Origin: Silurus meridionalis
Taxonomy: Eukaryota; Chordata; Actinopteri; Siluriformes; Siluridae
DNA length: 64,000 nt
Reading direction: 5' to 3'
Assembly: GCF_014805685.1 (NCBI RefSeq)
Contig: NC_060886.1
Span: 12,717,608-12,781,607 of the forward strand
A model generated the notes under the pieces. It did no database searches and was not told where the DNA came from. It worked only from the letters and a program-made list of their open reading frames with translations. Shown piece by piece: positions 25,001 to 35,905 of the stretch. How positions within the stretch are numbered: position 1 is the first letter of the stretch; every line of letters starts with the position of its first letter. Made by a program: the position numbers and the translations under genes.

Positions 25001-25480
25001 GCTGTTGTGATCACATTTATTAATCTCATGCCAATAGAACAAAGGCCTGTGTGTTCAAACAGCAATTACTCCCCCGTCTTTGGAGATACTGTCCAGGCAT
25101 AATTGGATTTAAATGAACTCAAATCTTCCTTTGTTATGGCACATAACACGCAATGCTTTTTAATTAAGATTGCTGGGCTTGAGTAATGATACAGGCCCAT
25201 GTTGAGAGGTGCAGCCTCTTTCATGTTCCATTCTTCAAACAGCGCTGTGAGACAGGGAGCCGACGTGGAGCAAGGGCCAGCCCGCTGTCTGCCTCAGCGG
25301 GGAAGGGTGTGGTTTAATTAAGATCCCACCTTATCTGCTCCATCTGTGCTTCCGCTAGGAAGATGAGATGTTGGGTGTTTGAGCTTCTGTCATCAACACT
25401 GCTGATGTTCACACACCACTGTTTCTCGCCTGCACTCGTCTCTCGCTTCACCTGGAGTGGTTGATGTAAACACAGGAGAC
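25001..25480. promoter_or_regulatory. Strong conserved-element-like block
   Basis: About 480 bp of complex sequence with dense developmental-type words: AACAAAGG (SOX/TCF-like) near 25.04 kb, CATAATTGG and TTTAATTAAG (homeodomain), TTTAATTAAGATCCC and many CpGs around 25.25-25.30 kb. It has no simple repeats and no open frame. This is among the best enhancer-like blocks in the window by eye. Conservation is not tested. Confidence 0.33.
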
Positions 25481-27415
25481 TGTGATAGCGATACCCAGAT
25501 TGGTTTGGACTTAATTTAACAATGCTGTGAGATGTGTCAAGCTAGGTGTTAGTGCAGTTCTTACAGAAATGCACAACATAGCACAGGTTAACATAAAAGT
25601 AGATAAGAGTGTTTTTACTGCACTATACAGAATTAAAAATATGAAGCTGAAAAAATGTGTTCATCTTATGTGTGGCTGTTAATAAATAGAACCTGTATCT
25701 TCACCTTGATACTGTTGTGATATGGTGTAGGATTGAATGCAAAAAAACAAAACAAAAACAAAAACGCCAAGCTAAATGATTTAGGAAGTCTCCACTATTA
25801 ATATGATGAAACTTTAAGTAATACAAACTTTTTTTTTGTATTTGAGTTGAAATTTGCTAATTTCTTTTTTCTAATTTCTCAATTTGTACATCATTTATTA
25901 TATCATTTATTATATCACAAAGTTTATCTTTACAAAAATTTTCTGGCAGGCCCTCCAGGTACATACAGTTTTTAGGGGTCAGCCCTTTCTAACAGCAAAA
26001 ACAGTTCCATGTTTCTGCTCTATCTGTAATATGAAATTACTTCTGGAATGAGGAAAAGCCAAAGTAAAACCATTTATACAGTTTTATATTGATGTTATAA
26101 TGTAAGCGATGGCTGGAACTTTGTGGATGTCCCTCAAGAACTAACTATAAACAAATAAAATGCACAACATATTCTTTAAGAACTTAATTTTTTAGCATTG
26201 ACTTGAACTGCTATAGAATGAGTAAAACACTTTTGAATGTGCTGCATGTGAAAGACAAACTTCGGGAATTGCTTCATGTCTGGCTGCATCACAATACTGC
26301 TGATTATTTTACTGTACAACCTGCTATTCTATTTTTACATATTCTATGTAAATGAATTAAATAGATTTCTGCTTAAACAGTTAATTGGAACATGATTGTA
26401 TAATGTAGCAGTAAAGAATAAATAAAGAGTTGCCTAATGGGAAATAAATTTGAGGAATGAGAAACGCAATAGTGATTAATTTAATTACCCAACATTACTT
26501 AATTACATTTCCCATATGGATATTTAATTAAGAAAAGTGGTCGGTTTTTTCCTTGATAAACTGAAGGCCATTTGTGTTAGGACCAGTCATTTTACTCTCC
26601 TCGGTATTACATCTTATAGTAAATCATATGGGTCATAGGCTAGTAAAGCACTAACCCACATCCTCCTAATTATAGCCCCCATCGTCTGCTCACTCAACTC
26701 TTTCTCTATCGGTGAATGTGTTTTTTTACCTCATTCACTTTCTTTAGCACAGCGTCATAGAAAAGTCATAGATAACAGGAAGTAGTTTAAGACTAGGCAG
26801 CAGAATGGAATGAAACCCTTACCATGTTGTGCTGACAGTGATGCACTAAGGGAAAAGCTTGGTCTGTAAATGGGTAATGGCACAATGATGACCTAGAGCT
26901 TTTGATGAAGTGTCTGAGTTACAGCTGGCTGCATTTCATGCCTGGAGTTTTAAATCAAGAGCAGACTGTATGATTGATAGGTTATTGTTTTCCCCATATT
27001 TTACACCATGTAGTCTGTCCACACGCTTCACAGTATGAGGTGTCATCAATCAGATGGTGGAATAACACACTCCTCATTTATGCACTATATAGAAGCTTGC
27101 AACTCTGATCTACTGGGCAGCAATATTACCCTCCTCTTCCTCTCTCTGTCTCTCTCTCTGTTGTTGATGTGTACTAACTCGAAGATGGTAGCAAGAATTG
27201 TTGTCATCCAGGCATTAATCTTTGAAAGTTGTGTTTGTGAATGTTTTTTTCTGTTCAAAAGATCTATTTGAATATAGTTATAATGGGTGAAAATCAAACA
27301 CGCATTTAGTTAAGATATATGATGCAAAACAGTCAAGAGTATGATACGGAACTGTATGCTTTCCAAACTAATCTGTTGTAAGTGGTTTACTAATCAATCT
27401 CCCTATACGCTCTTT
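25481..27415. other. AT-rich non-coding DNA
   Basis: Includes a duplicated ATCATTTATTAT word near 25.89-25.92 kb. Regions around 26.55-26.95 kb are of mixed composition and could be regulatory. A short CT run lies near 27.14-27.16 kb. No gene recognised. Confidence 0.55.
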
Positions 27416-27431
27416 CTCCCTATGCGCGCTC

Positions 27432-27465
<34 letters not shown>
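27416..27465. repeat. Imperfect (CT)n tract
   Basis: CTCTTTCTCTCTTTCT-type pyrimidine repeat. Confidence 0.85.
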
Positions 27466-27938
27466 CAACACAATTTACACATCATACGACCTATGTTCAC
27501 TATTTAACTAATAAGCTAATACATTTTTTAGATTATCTCATGCTTAATGTACTGGGTAATTCATTTTAAGGACTGGCTTTCCAGTTATAGGTATCTTTGA
27601 ATATACAGTATCTCATATAGAAGAATATATAATAATATAATTACATTGTGTTTACCAACAGTTATGTATGTATGTTAAATAGAATGTGGGTAAATAAACT
27701 AATGCAAAAACTAATATAATATTCCTTATCTTTTAAGTTGTATCTTAACTTGAAAGTTGTGACCAACAGGACATGTTAAAACCAGAGTGTGTGGAAGTCT
27801 CTGTGGTTGTTCATTAAGAGGGAAATTATCTCCAAGTGGAGTCTTAATTATCCAAGCATATGAAGATAACTAATGACTATGGGAGCGAGAACACCTCCAC
27901 TGTTGACTTGAGTACACATACACTCATCTGTAGAAGTG

Positions 27939-27940
<2 letters not shown>
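27466..27940. other. AT-rich non-coding DNA
   Basis: Nothing recognised. Confidence 0.6.
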
Positions 27941-27976
<36 letters not shown>

Positions 27977-27977
27977 G
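27941..27977. repeat. (CA)n microsatellite
   Basis: About 15 CA units, then AAACACAG. Confidence 0.95.
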
Positions 27978-28139
27978 TTTAGTTAAATTCATCCTGCTTT
28001 TTTCGGTTTACTCTTTCTCTTGCAGATAGTTAACTCTTACCCATTACCACTCTTGTCCTCTGTCAGTTTTTTCAATACATTTCTATACTCTTTCCTTCTT
28101 TTTTTTGCCTTCTGAGATCAATAGTTACAAAAGCAGCTT

Positions 28140-28140
<1 letters not shown>

Positions 28141-28226
<86 letters not shown>
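28141..28226. repeat. (CT)n microsatellite
   Basis: About 42 uninterrupted CT units, the longest CT array here. The pyrimidine tract extends to about 28260. Confidence 0.97.
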
Positions 28227-28230
<4 letters not shown>

Positions 28231-28309
28231 TCTTCTCTTACTCTGCTGCCGCTTCTTCTCTATGCTTTTTGAGAGGAAGAAGTTGCTTTAGTGAACAGTT
28301 GCAGCTGGT

Positions 28310-28520
28310 TTGTTCAGGAATTAATCATGATGATTAATTGGGCTTCAAGTTAAATATCCACAGAGCGACGTCAAGCTGACAGGCGTCACGCTCAAATTGA
28401 CGCTGTTTTAGAAAGCAGCAGATTGATTTACACAGAGGCCTAATGAATAGCTCTGTGAACCAGGGAAGACATAAACAGGAGTGTGTTTTTGAATTTGACC
28501 CTGAACAGTCAGAACAGTCT
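28310..28520. promoter_or_regulatory. Conserved-element-like block with homeodomain palindrome
   Basis: Starts with a near-perfect palindrome of two 10-bp arms (AATTAATCAT / ATGATTAATT, 28319-28339, one-base centre), that is, paired TAATCAT/TGATTA homeodomain half-sites. About 50 bp on lie CTGACAGG, a MEIS/PKNOX-type TGACAG word, and three GACGTCA- or TGACGC-like words with CpGs. Motif density and composition suggest an enhancer. Not proven. Confidence 0.33.
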
Positions 28521-28950
28521 TCCTACTGCTCTCTTTCTCACCCTCTCTTTTTTTAATTTATTTTTTTTATCTTTGTATCAGTGCCGTTTCTTCAGTGTGG
28601 TTCCTTCTCTACAATTTGTTTTCTCCTGTATAGACTTCTCTTTGCATGTGAGTGAATATTAATACTTAGAATCCATTCCCCCCACAGAAACCGTGTGCTA
28701 TCTAAAATTGCTAAACAGTGAAAAATAGCTGTTTTTCTTTAAAAGGTGTTTGCTGTGTTCAATGCAGTGATCATCAAATATTCATGTGGTGGGCTAATAA
28801 TGTGTAGAATTTACACTGAGGTAAGATTGACATAACATTTTTGACCGCAATCCCAAAAGGCATTGTTATGCATTGTTGATTAATATTTCCATTCAATAAA
28901 TATGAATTACATGCTTACATATAAGGAATACACACCACGCATGTACATTA
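28521..28950. other. Non-coding DNA
   Basis: Pyrimidine-rich near 28.53-28.62 kb, otherwise AT-rich. Nothing recognised. Confidence 0.55.
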
Positions 28951-28959
28951 TCCCTACGT

Positions 28960-29160
28960 TGCTTAAGTTTCCTCCTGATTCTCCAGTTTCCTTCAGCATG
29001 TTAGGCAGACTGGTTACACTAAATTGCCCACGGGTGCAGTGTTTGTGTTTGTATGTGTACATGGTGCACTGTAATGGACTGGCATTTCCGTCCAGGCTGA
29101 ATTCTCCCACCTTGTGCCCAGTGTTGCCAGGATGGACTTGGTGACCCTGACCATCATAAA
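28960..29160 (-). repeat. Interspersed fish repeat, copy 1 (minus)
   Basis: Read on the minus strand it gives the familiar order GGTCAGGGTCAC, ACTGGGC…AAGGTGGGA, CCTGGACGGAAATGCCAGTC, GGGCAATTTAGTGTAACC, GGAAACTGGAGAA, GGAGGAAAC. This is a very common teleost interspersed repeat, diverged here. Two further copies, in + orientation, are at about 30.36 and 45.86 kb. The parent element class is not certain. Confidence 0.7.
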
Positions 29161-29369
29161 GTGGTTACTGAAGCTGAATGCACAACTTAAAAAAAAAGTG
29201 TTTGGATTGTTTTAAGGCAGTACAGTGGCACAGTGTGTAATGTAAAGTACAGATTGTTCATTTTCTTCTTTGGTTTATTCTGTTGTGCACAGTGCTTTAT
29301 AGATTATAAATTCCTGTCATACACACCTGACCACATCACCACAAACATAGCATTTTTTTTCCCCTTACT

Positions 29370-29640
29370 GTAGCATACTAGAATTTAGTGTGTGCGTGTG
29401 TCATTCCTGCTCATTGTGTGGACACATGGGTACGTAGGGGAGGAGCTCCAGCCCTGGCATTTGTAATCCATCTATTGTGCTGGGGCTCTCTAGCTCTGGA
29501 TCAATGCACCGCACTCACGCTGGCCCACAGGTCTGTAACTGAGCCCCTATTCAGCCATCAACTCCCCCATCACATTCACAGCACAGCAGCACGAGAGTTA
29601 CAAAAGAGATGGCCAATCCTTTTCTAAATTCTCGCCATTT
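29370..29640. promoter_or_regulatory. GC-richer conserved-element-like block
   Basis: Complex sequence with CpGs and no repeats; the flanks are AT-rich. A 79-codon frame crosses it with no domain. Regulatory role is inferred from composition only. Confidence 0.2.
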
Positions 29641-30339
29641 GTGTGTGTGTATGAGTGGGAGAGAACTCCTCATGGAATTCTCCCACTTCAACCCTTTCTA
29701 AGTATTGTTATTTTTGAACACCTACACTTTTGTTCCAGCACACATATCATATAACCACATTTTATATAAAGTATATTCATCAAAACGATCTGTCTACCTT
29801 AGTTAGTGCTGTGATTAGAAACTGTAGAAACAATCCAAGTATGCTTCGTGTTGCATTAGTGTCCCATCGTAAATCTAACTTTTTCTCAACCTCACCAGAA
29901 TAATACTTGGCTTCTTAAATCACTGTGTATATGGTATGTTGTGTGAGAGAAGATAAAAGGAAAACAGCCCTAATCCCTGTGAAAAGGTTGAGGAGAGTGA
30001 GAACAGGAGGGACTTGAGCAGCCAGTAGGGGGAGGTAAGACAAAGGGAAACCCTCAGCAGGAATCCTCTCCCTAGAGCCTTATATGCATTCACTTCCCTC
30101 TGTCTTACACGCACTGAACATCTGGCACTCTTCAGTAATCCTCTGAATTCAAGTGCACACATGTGGAGTGCACGGTTGTGTGTGGATTTTTCTTGAATCT
30201 TTTTGTTTGTCCTGTCTGTCATTTTTTTTGTCCATTCCCCGCCGCCCCACCACCCCCTGGTTTATACCTCAGTCCCTTTTTACCTTAGCAGGCTGATGAG
30301 ACAGCTAGATGGGAAATAATACAGACTTTCACTTTCATT
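29641..30339. other. Non-coding DNA
   Basis: No repeat family recognised. A 100-codon minus-strand frame at 29.92-30.22 kb is without domain and likely chance. Confidence 0.55.
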
Positions 30340-30354
30340 CTTTAGTAAGTTTTT

Positions 30355-30575
30355 AGTTCTTGTCAGGGTTGCAGTGGATCACAGGTTGCGAATGCACCCT
30401 GGATGGGATGCCAGTTCATCACAGAACATCCTGGACACAAACTTTCACACACTCATTCCCACCTAGGGGTAATTTAAAGTAGCCAAGCCACCTACTGGCA
30501 GGTTTTTTTAGTATGTGGGAGGAAACCGGAGAGCCTGAAGGAAACACACATGGACACAGAAAGAACAAGTGTAAT
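30355..30575 (+). repeat. Interspersed fish repeat, copy 2 (plus)
   Basis: Same family as the copy at 28.96-29.16 kb: GTCAGGGTTGCAGTGGATC, CACCCTGGATGGGATGCCAG, CACACACTCATTCCCACCTAGGGG, AATTTAAAGTAGCCAA, GGAGGAAACCGGAGA, CACATGGACACAGAAAGAAC. The + orientation means copies 1 and 2 form a widely spaced inverted pair. Confidence 0.75.
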
Positions 30576-30658
30576 ATAGACTGTATCCTTCCTACACACC
30601 TGCTACCAATTTGAGGCAAGGAGCATATAAGCAGAAATAGAACACTACGTGCATAATT

Positions 30659-30675
30659 GTGTGTGTGTGTGTGTG
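30659..30675. repeat. Short (GT)n run
   Basis: About 8 GT units, continuing as imperfect GT/GCAT sequence to about 30710. Confidence 0.85.
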
Positions 30676-30679
30676 CATG

Positions 30680-31345
30680 CGTTTGTATGTTTGCATGCAT
30701 GTGGGTGTGTGAATTTCCGGTGCAGGAATCTCCTCTTGTCTTTTTCTACCTAATACTTAGATACTCTAATAGTCTCAGAGGTGTGATACTCCGAGCTCTA
30801 GTTCACTGTTGGAGTGTCACATTAAAATGTGCACACTGAACCATGTGATTGCACTTTCAGGAAATTGCCTGCACACCGATTAGGAGCGACATTAGAATAC
30901 AGGAGTGCTCAGTGCAGTCACACTAGGTAGGACTGCTGCTGGGTTTAATCCTGTTTCAGTCAATTGAGAAAAAAAGAAATTCTGGATGGAATTGTTTTTT
31001 TCCCCCAATAAGCAGGAGTTGCCCATACATATATCATAAAACAAAAACAAGATCAGAAACTTCTTATCCACTGAACTATTGCAATTAGTGTGCACTGAAC
31101 CAATAAACTTAATCTGATCTCTCCAAAAAGACTTATTAGTTTCCTCTGGCCAGTAAGTGGCTCCACTCTTTACAGAAGTCTAAATGGTTACATGGCACCA
31201 TCTGCCTCAAATACTCTTAAACTTTCTTTTCCTTACTTTCATAATTCAATACTAATAAAATTGTTTGCAAATAAAATTTGTAGTCGCAAAACAAACTGGA
31301 TGTAAATGTGCTGGATGGATTCCTAGACTGTTAGTTATCAACTTT
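30680..31345. other. Non-coding DNA
   Basis: AT-rich; nothing recognised. Confidence 0.6.
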
Positions 31346-31349
31346 ATAC

Positions 31350-31445
31350 ATTTATTGTTCAAGTTTCAGGTTTGATTTGTCATATGTACAGATGTCAGTG
31401 ACAGTTTGTACAATAAAATGCTTAAGTGAGGCTGCAGGCAAACTA
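31350..31445 (+). repeat. Probable LINE 3'-tail-like fragment
   Basis: TTCAGGTTTGATTTGTCATATGTACAG, then ACAGTTTGTACAATAAAATGCTTAAGTG, resembles the 'TTTATTTGTCATATGCACA…ACAATGAAATGCTT' 3' tails scattered in fish genomes. Short and diverged, so the family is not assigned. Confidence 0.4.
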
Positions 31446-31753
31446 CAACAAACTACAGCAAATAATAATCATCAGATTACTGAAAATGAAATGATACGTC
31501 TGTGTAGTTCTTCATTTATTGTACGTTAGAAATGCATTTTGTTACTTTATTAAAATGTATTCTAAATAAACTGAAAGTACAAAATCTCTGACCAACACAC
31601 AACTATACATTAATGGATGGATTTTCAGTAGGAATAAATAAATCCAGCGACAATTAGTATGTTTGCATTTAATTGTGTGGGGGTGTGTGTAGTTTTGCAG
31701 TATGTGTTGCATAGGCTGCATGTTTGATCTTCAGCACTGACCCATTTTCCTTG

Positions 31754-31761
31754 TATAAAAG
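31754..31761 (+). promoter_or_regulatory. Candidate TATA box
   Basis: TATAAAAG, a full consensus match, lies 75 nt before an ATG in ACCAGCATGA context at 31836. Spacing fits a transcription start near 31.785 kb and a 5' leader of about 50 nt. In AT-rich DNA a TATA match alone is weak evidence; the downstream arrangement raises interest. Confidence 0.3.
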
Positions 31762-31835
31762 CCCGTTGTGCCGTACTGCTCTTTTACAAGGTAATTAAAA
31801 CCTCTTTCCTCGACCTTCACAAACAGAACACCAGC

Positions 31836-32233
31836 ATGAAAGTCATGGTCAGTAGCCTTTGTATTGTGTATTAGAGAAAACAACAACAACTACAAAAGTA
31901 ACCTTCCTCTCAGCGGCAGACATGGGAGGTCTTTGATTGTGGATATCAAAGAGCTGCTCTCCCTGTGTGCTTGTGCTGATCCTCCCAAGGTCGGCCTGCC
32001 AAACCTACATATATCACAACGGACTGTGGAGAGGATACAGCCAGAAAGAACTTTTCAAATGTTTGCAATGTAAACAAGTTTATACACAAAATGTCACACA
32101 AAACTCAAAGTTAAGCCTTAACAACTGCTCTTACAATCATCTATCCATAGTCGTTAATGTGCGCTTGAATGGATATACTGTCTGCGAGACCACTACACGC
32201 ATTTTTTTAACGTTGTGTAAAAAGGTAGTTTGA
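31836..32233 (+). pseudogene. Possible decayed small secreted-protein gene, chemokine-like by eye
   Basis: The ATG at 31836 opens MKVMVSSLCIVY, which looks like the start of a signal peptide, but stops after 12 codons. In the next frame (from about 31864) an open segment of about 69 codons carries a Cys-Ala-Cys at 31966-31974, followed by a KVGLPNLHISQRTVERIQ stretch. In the third frame a segment to 32233 contains two cysteines in the context C…SIVVNVRLNGYTVC. The order hydrophobic start, CXC, ERIQ-like strand, then Cys-(about 18)-Cys resembles a CXC chemokine. If so, it has at least two frame breaks, or unrecognised short introns. The resemblance is my own reading and could be chance; no polyadenylation signal is obvious. 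Confidence 0.18.
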
Positions 32234-33059
32234 TTTTAATTGTTTACCCTATAGTAATATATTACCAATATAATTGGGAAATTATGAAATTTACTTTACA
32301 GCAGTATTGCAATGCATTTAAACATTACAGCCTAAATGTGGACACATGATATATAATGTCTTTATTTAATTGCCTACCAAAATCCCTGCACAGTATAATA
32401 TTCATTTGTGCATAAAACATTTCAGTTTCAAATACTGCTTAAGCCATTTTATGGAGAACAATTTATTTTTTTTCCTCTGTAATAATTATGCATTTTGCTT
32501 TTCAGTTTATTCACAGTCAGATTAAGACCTCAGTAGAGCAGCTGCATAATGTGTAATTGAAATGAAATATGGCACTAATGAGTAAGAAAAGATAAATGGC
32601 TTAATGTAAATGCTATATTATATTCTCTGGGGAAAGTGATAGGTGATATATTGAGTATTTAAGCAAGTAATAAATTGGACCAGAGAATAATGTTTTGTAG
32701 TAGCTGAAGACAGAAACACAGACAGACAGACAAGTAGAAAAGTAAGGTATTGTATTTTTAATTTAAATATTTAAAGTAAGAATGTCTTTCATTTTTACAT
32801 TAAATTATATTTAATGTGCATGGATCAGCTGCACAAAGAGAAATTCTACAGCCTGCAGTATGAAAAAGTCAAACTACAACCTCTTATTTGTACAAAGTAT
32901 TATTTTTATTGTTTTCCCAGTAAAACCCGGTTAACCCTAAAGTGGTCTAAATGCTGTGGCTTCTAGTTGATTGGAATAAATCTTTAGAGTAATGAAGCAA
33001 TTCTAACCCGTTCTTCCATTGAGATGGATCCAAAGAGGCTTTGAAGTCCTCCTTTGCTT
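32234..33059. other. AT-rich non-coding DNA
   Basis: Contains a short GACA tandem near 32.72-32.73 kb. Nothing else recognised. Confidence 0.6.
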
Positions 33060-33305
33060 CTCTCTAGGGTAAAAGCGATGGCTGCCTACCCGTGCAATCA
33101 TGCACTATGTGCCGAGGGACAGAATACAATAGAGAAATAAAAGGTCTTTTGTGAAGGTAGAGATGATGGAGGGAGAGATAAACGAGAGGGCCCGCAGAGG
33201 CTTGCCTCAGATGGAGGGGAAAAAGTGATGACATTTACAGTGCTGGGAGACTGAATAGGGAGAGGGAACACTTCAGGACACCACAGACTACCACAACCTG
33301 TCATT
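33060..33305. promoter_or_regulatory. GC-richer block, possible regulatory element
   Basis: Purine-rich, complex island in AT-rich DNA. The 68-codon minus-strand frame across it has no domain. Regulatory role is inferred from composition only. Confidence 0.18.
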
Positions 33306-33740
33306 TCTGCTCTAGTCTATTATAACTGTTAGTTTTTCCCCCTACCAGTTTGATTTATGACTGTAGACCTTTGATCTAAGCTCATGAGCTATTATATATG
33401 AGTATTAATGTGTCTCTGTAGGTGTATTTTTAAACCTGACAGCTTATACAAATATTGTTTACAGTGTTGGAGGACGATGAAAAAAATTGTTTATGGAACA
33501 ATACTGTGCATCACTTGCCAGTTACTCCTGAGACCTGACTAATACTGTAACAGAATCATTGAATATGATGTAACATTTATTTGGTATCATCCCAAGGAAA
33601 CAGCATTGTCGGAGTAAATCAACATTTGACAGTCCACACTGATTCATTCTTTCTGTCTACACACAGCTTTCTCCCAGTCTGTCCTGTTGTATTCATGGAA
33701 ACTGAGCACTGGCTGCAGTCATAGACTAAATCTTCTGTGT
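33306..33740. other. Non-coding DNA
   Basis: Nothing recognised. It overlaps the lower half of a 141-codon minus-strand open frame (33619-34044) that shows no domain or signal peptide and is of chance length. Confidence 0.55.
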
Positions 33741-33766
33741 TTTTTTTTTGGCTATTGTGTGTGCAG

Positions 33767-33947
33767 GAGCAGTGAGGAGAGGGTGGCTGGAGAGCAGGGC
33801 AAAAGAGCAGAGTTCTTATCCTGAGGGAGGATGGATAGAGCCTGGTGAAGAGAAGAAAACGACAAAAAGGCTGGAGAAGGCTCTTTTCCCACAGCTCCCC
33901 AGAGGGTTTCATGTAGAGTTTAAACAGTAAAAGAGATGCTGATAGAG
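33767..33947 (+). ncRNA. Candidate spliced exon with short open frame
   Basis: The acceptor region (a 10-T tract, then TGTGTGTGCAG ending 33766) and the donor (TAGAG|GTAAGAG, GT at 33948-33949) bracket 181 nt. One frame is open across about 54 codons, rich in Glu, Lys and Arg, but reaches TAA at 33928-33930 before the donor. That fits a non-coding exon, a poison exon or chance. The acceptor is mediocre because the tract is interrupted by GTGTG. Confidence 0.2.
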
Positions 33948-33949
33948 GT

Positions 33950-34700
33950 AAGAGAGACGTCTCAGAACTCTCAGACTGCCTATGTGTCTGGACTGCTGCT
34001 AAACAGCCATGAAACACCATTAGCCTTAAACTGTGCCTATGCAATAATTGCTATAAATGTATTTATTTATATGTACATATTTGTTCAGAAATAACTGTCC
34101 AATAATCATTTATAGAATACAGAGTATATACAGTACATATGTTGTACTTCTATTAATGGTATAAACACTGGCAGTGGTATAGTCTTATTAATAGTATGTT
34201 ATTAATAGATGATATTTGGGTAATTGGCTGTAGTGTGTAGAATATTTTGCTCTTTTGCCATAGATAGTTCTGTCGAGCTGCACTGTAATTAGTTCACTCT
34301 ACCTTTGAATTGAATGATTAAGATAATAGTTCCAACAAGGCAGCTTTGCTGACCTTTTTTGCTCTTATGTCTTCTGGCTTTTTATAATTAGAGGCTAAAA
34401 AGACCCTGAGAACAATCATTTCAATGACTTGGGCATTCTTATATGGCGAAAGCATTTTAATTGTGTGTCAGTGTCATTAAACAATAGTCATTGATTAATA
34501 TATGGTTGAGGACACAGGTTTAGGAGATGGAGATTAATCGCATTAATAAAATAATTAGAACCCTTTTTCATATGTAGAGTGAGAGGAGAGTGTACAAACG
34601 TACAGGAACAATTATGTCAATGTGTTTTATTATTATTATTTTTTGGTATCAGTCAGATGTTTTATTATTTTATTTACATACTATGCACATATATACATGC
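33950..34700. other. AT-rich non-coding DNA
   Basis: No recognisable feature before the CA array. Confidence 0.6.
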
Positions 34701-34701
34701 G

Positions 34702-34704
34702 CGC

Positions 34705-34774
<70 letters not shown>
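34702..34774. repeat. (CA)n microsatellite
   Basis: CGCG then about 35 CA units with one AAAC interruption. Confidence 0.97.
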
Positions 34775-34775
<1 letters not shown>

Positions 34776-34922
34776 AAAAACAATGCCTTTGACAGCTAAT
34801 GAACCCGGGACAGTATATTAATAATGAATTACTGATGTATTAATTATTTACCTAGTGCCAGTCTTTCATGTATTTTAGTTAGTTCTATATGTGGTCTAAA
34901 CTAAACTCTTATTGTCACTATA

Positions 34923-34924
<2 letters not shown>

Positions 34925-35002
<78 letters not shown>

Positions 35003-35016
35003 CATACATACATACA
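34925..35016. repeat. (AT)n-(ACAT)n compound microsatellite
   Basis: About 35 AT units (34925-34996) followed by about five CATA units. Confidence 0.97.
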
Positions 35017-35400
35017 GTAATGTTTTGATTTGTCCTCTGTTTTTCTCTTTAGATTACATCATCTGAGAAGTGACTTAGAAATTTAGATTTTCCTTTCTTT
35101 AGACCCCCCCCTCCCCCTTAACTTTTGACTTTTACTATGGCTTGCAATTCTAATTCAAAATAATCTTTCCACTGTCTCTGCTGCTGCTGAGTGACAGCTT
35201 TTTCATATCCAGAAGGCAACTGAAACATTAATGTGTTGTATAGCTAATAACAAAACATTAAACTGCAGAATAACAAGTGTTTGTGATGAATTCTGGATCA
35301 AATAATAATTGAAAAAATAAACACTTTCTATTCCTCATACTTGCCAAATGATATAAATACATTTTAAGGAAACTTTAGTATAGCAAGCAGGTGTATGTAT
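35017..35400. other. Non-coding DNA
   Basis: Nothing recognised apart from a C-run near 35.10 kb. Confidence 0.55.
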
Positions 35401-35416
35401 ACTTTTTTCTCCACAG

Positions 35417-35446
35417 CACATTAACGACGCTTTCACTAGTTCGCAA
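35417..35446 (+). CDS. Candidate 30-nt micro-exon
   Basis: The acceptor ACTTTTTTCTCCACAG (ending 35416) and donor CAA|GTATGTG (GT at 35447-35448) bracket ten codons: HINDAFTSSQ in frame 1, TLTTLSLVR if phase-shifted. Three CpGs in 30 nt stand out from the AT-rich flanks. The donor context (CAA|GTATGTG) is identical to that of the candidate exon at 18.35 kb. Unverified; a false positive is quite possible at this length. Confidence 0.18.
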
Positions 35447-35449
35447 GTA

Positions 35450-35836
35450 TGTGATAATGTATATATCTCTTAGCTGTGTTTTTTCTTTTTTACACCACTA
35501 CATTTTATTGTCACATTTGAACTGGATGAATGAGCGTTTACAATAGAAAAGAAACAAACAGGCAGAATGTCAGATGGAAAAACAAGCCGTATGTGACTCT
35601 GAAGAGCTCAACTTCCACTCAGCAGTGTGTGGTGGTGAATATTTCCTTTGACAGCTGATGAGAAGCTGACTGCTAATTGTCATGTCCCTCTTGTTCTCTG
35701 AGGTGTAAAAAGAGAAGATCCTATTATACGTTTGCTTCACTGAACTGAAGCGTTACATTGTAGAATATATAAACAGTATATTTTATATTTGAAAAAACTT
35801 GCATCATTTGACATTAGTAAACATGAAGTAATAAAA

Positions 35837-35838
<2 letters not shown>
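35450..35838. other. Non-coding DNA
   Basis: No features recognised. Confidence 0.55.

Positions 35839-35839
<1 letters not shown>

Positions 35840-35902
<63 letters not shown>
35840..35902. repeat. (AT)n microsatellite
   Basis: About 31 AT units after an A-run. Confidence 0.97.

Positions 35903-35905
<3 letters not shown>

Noticed and set aside
33619..34044. 141-codon open frame on the minus strand
   Set aside because: No recognisable domain; overlaps other open frames on the opposite strand; chance length.
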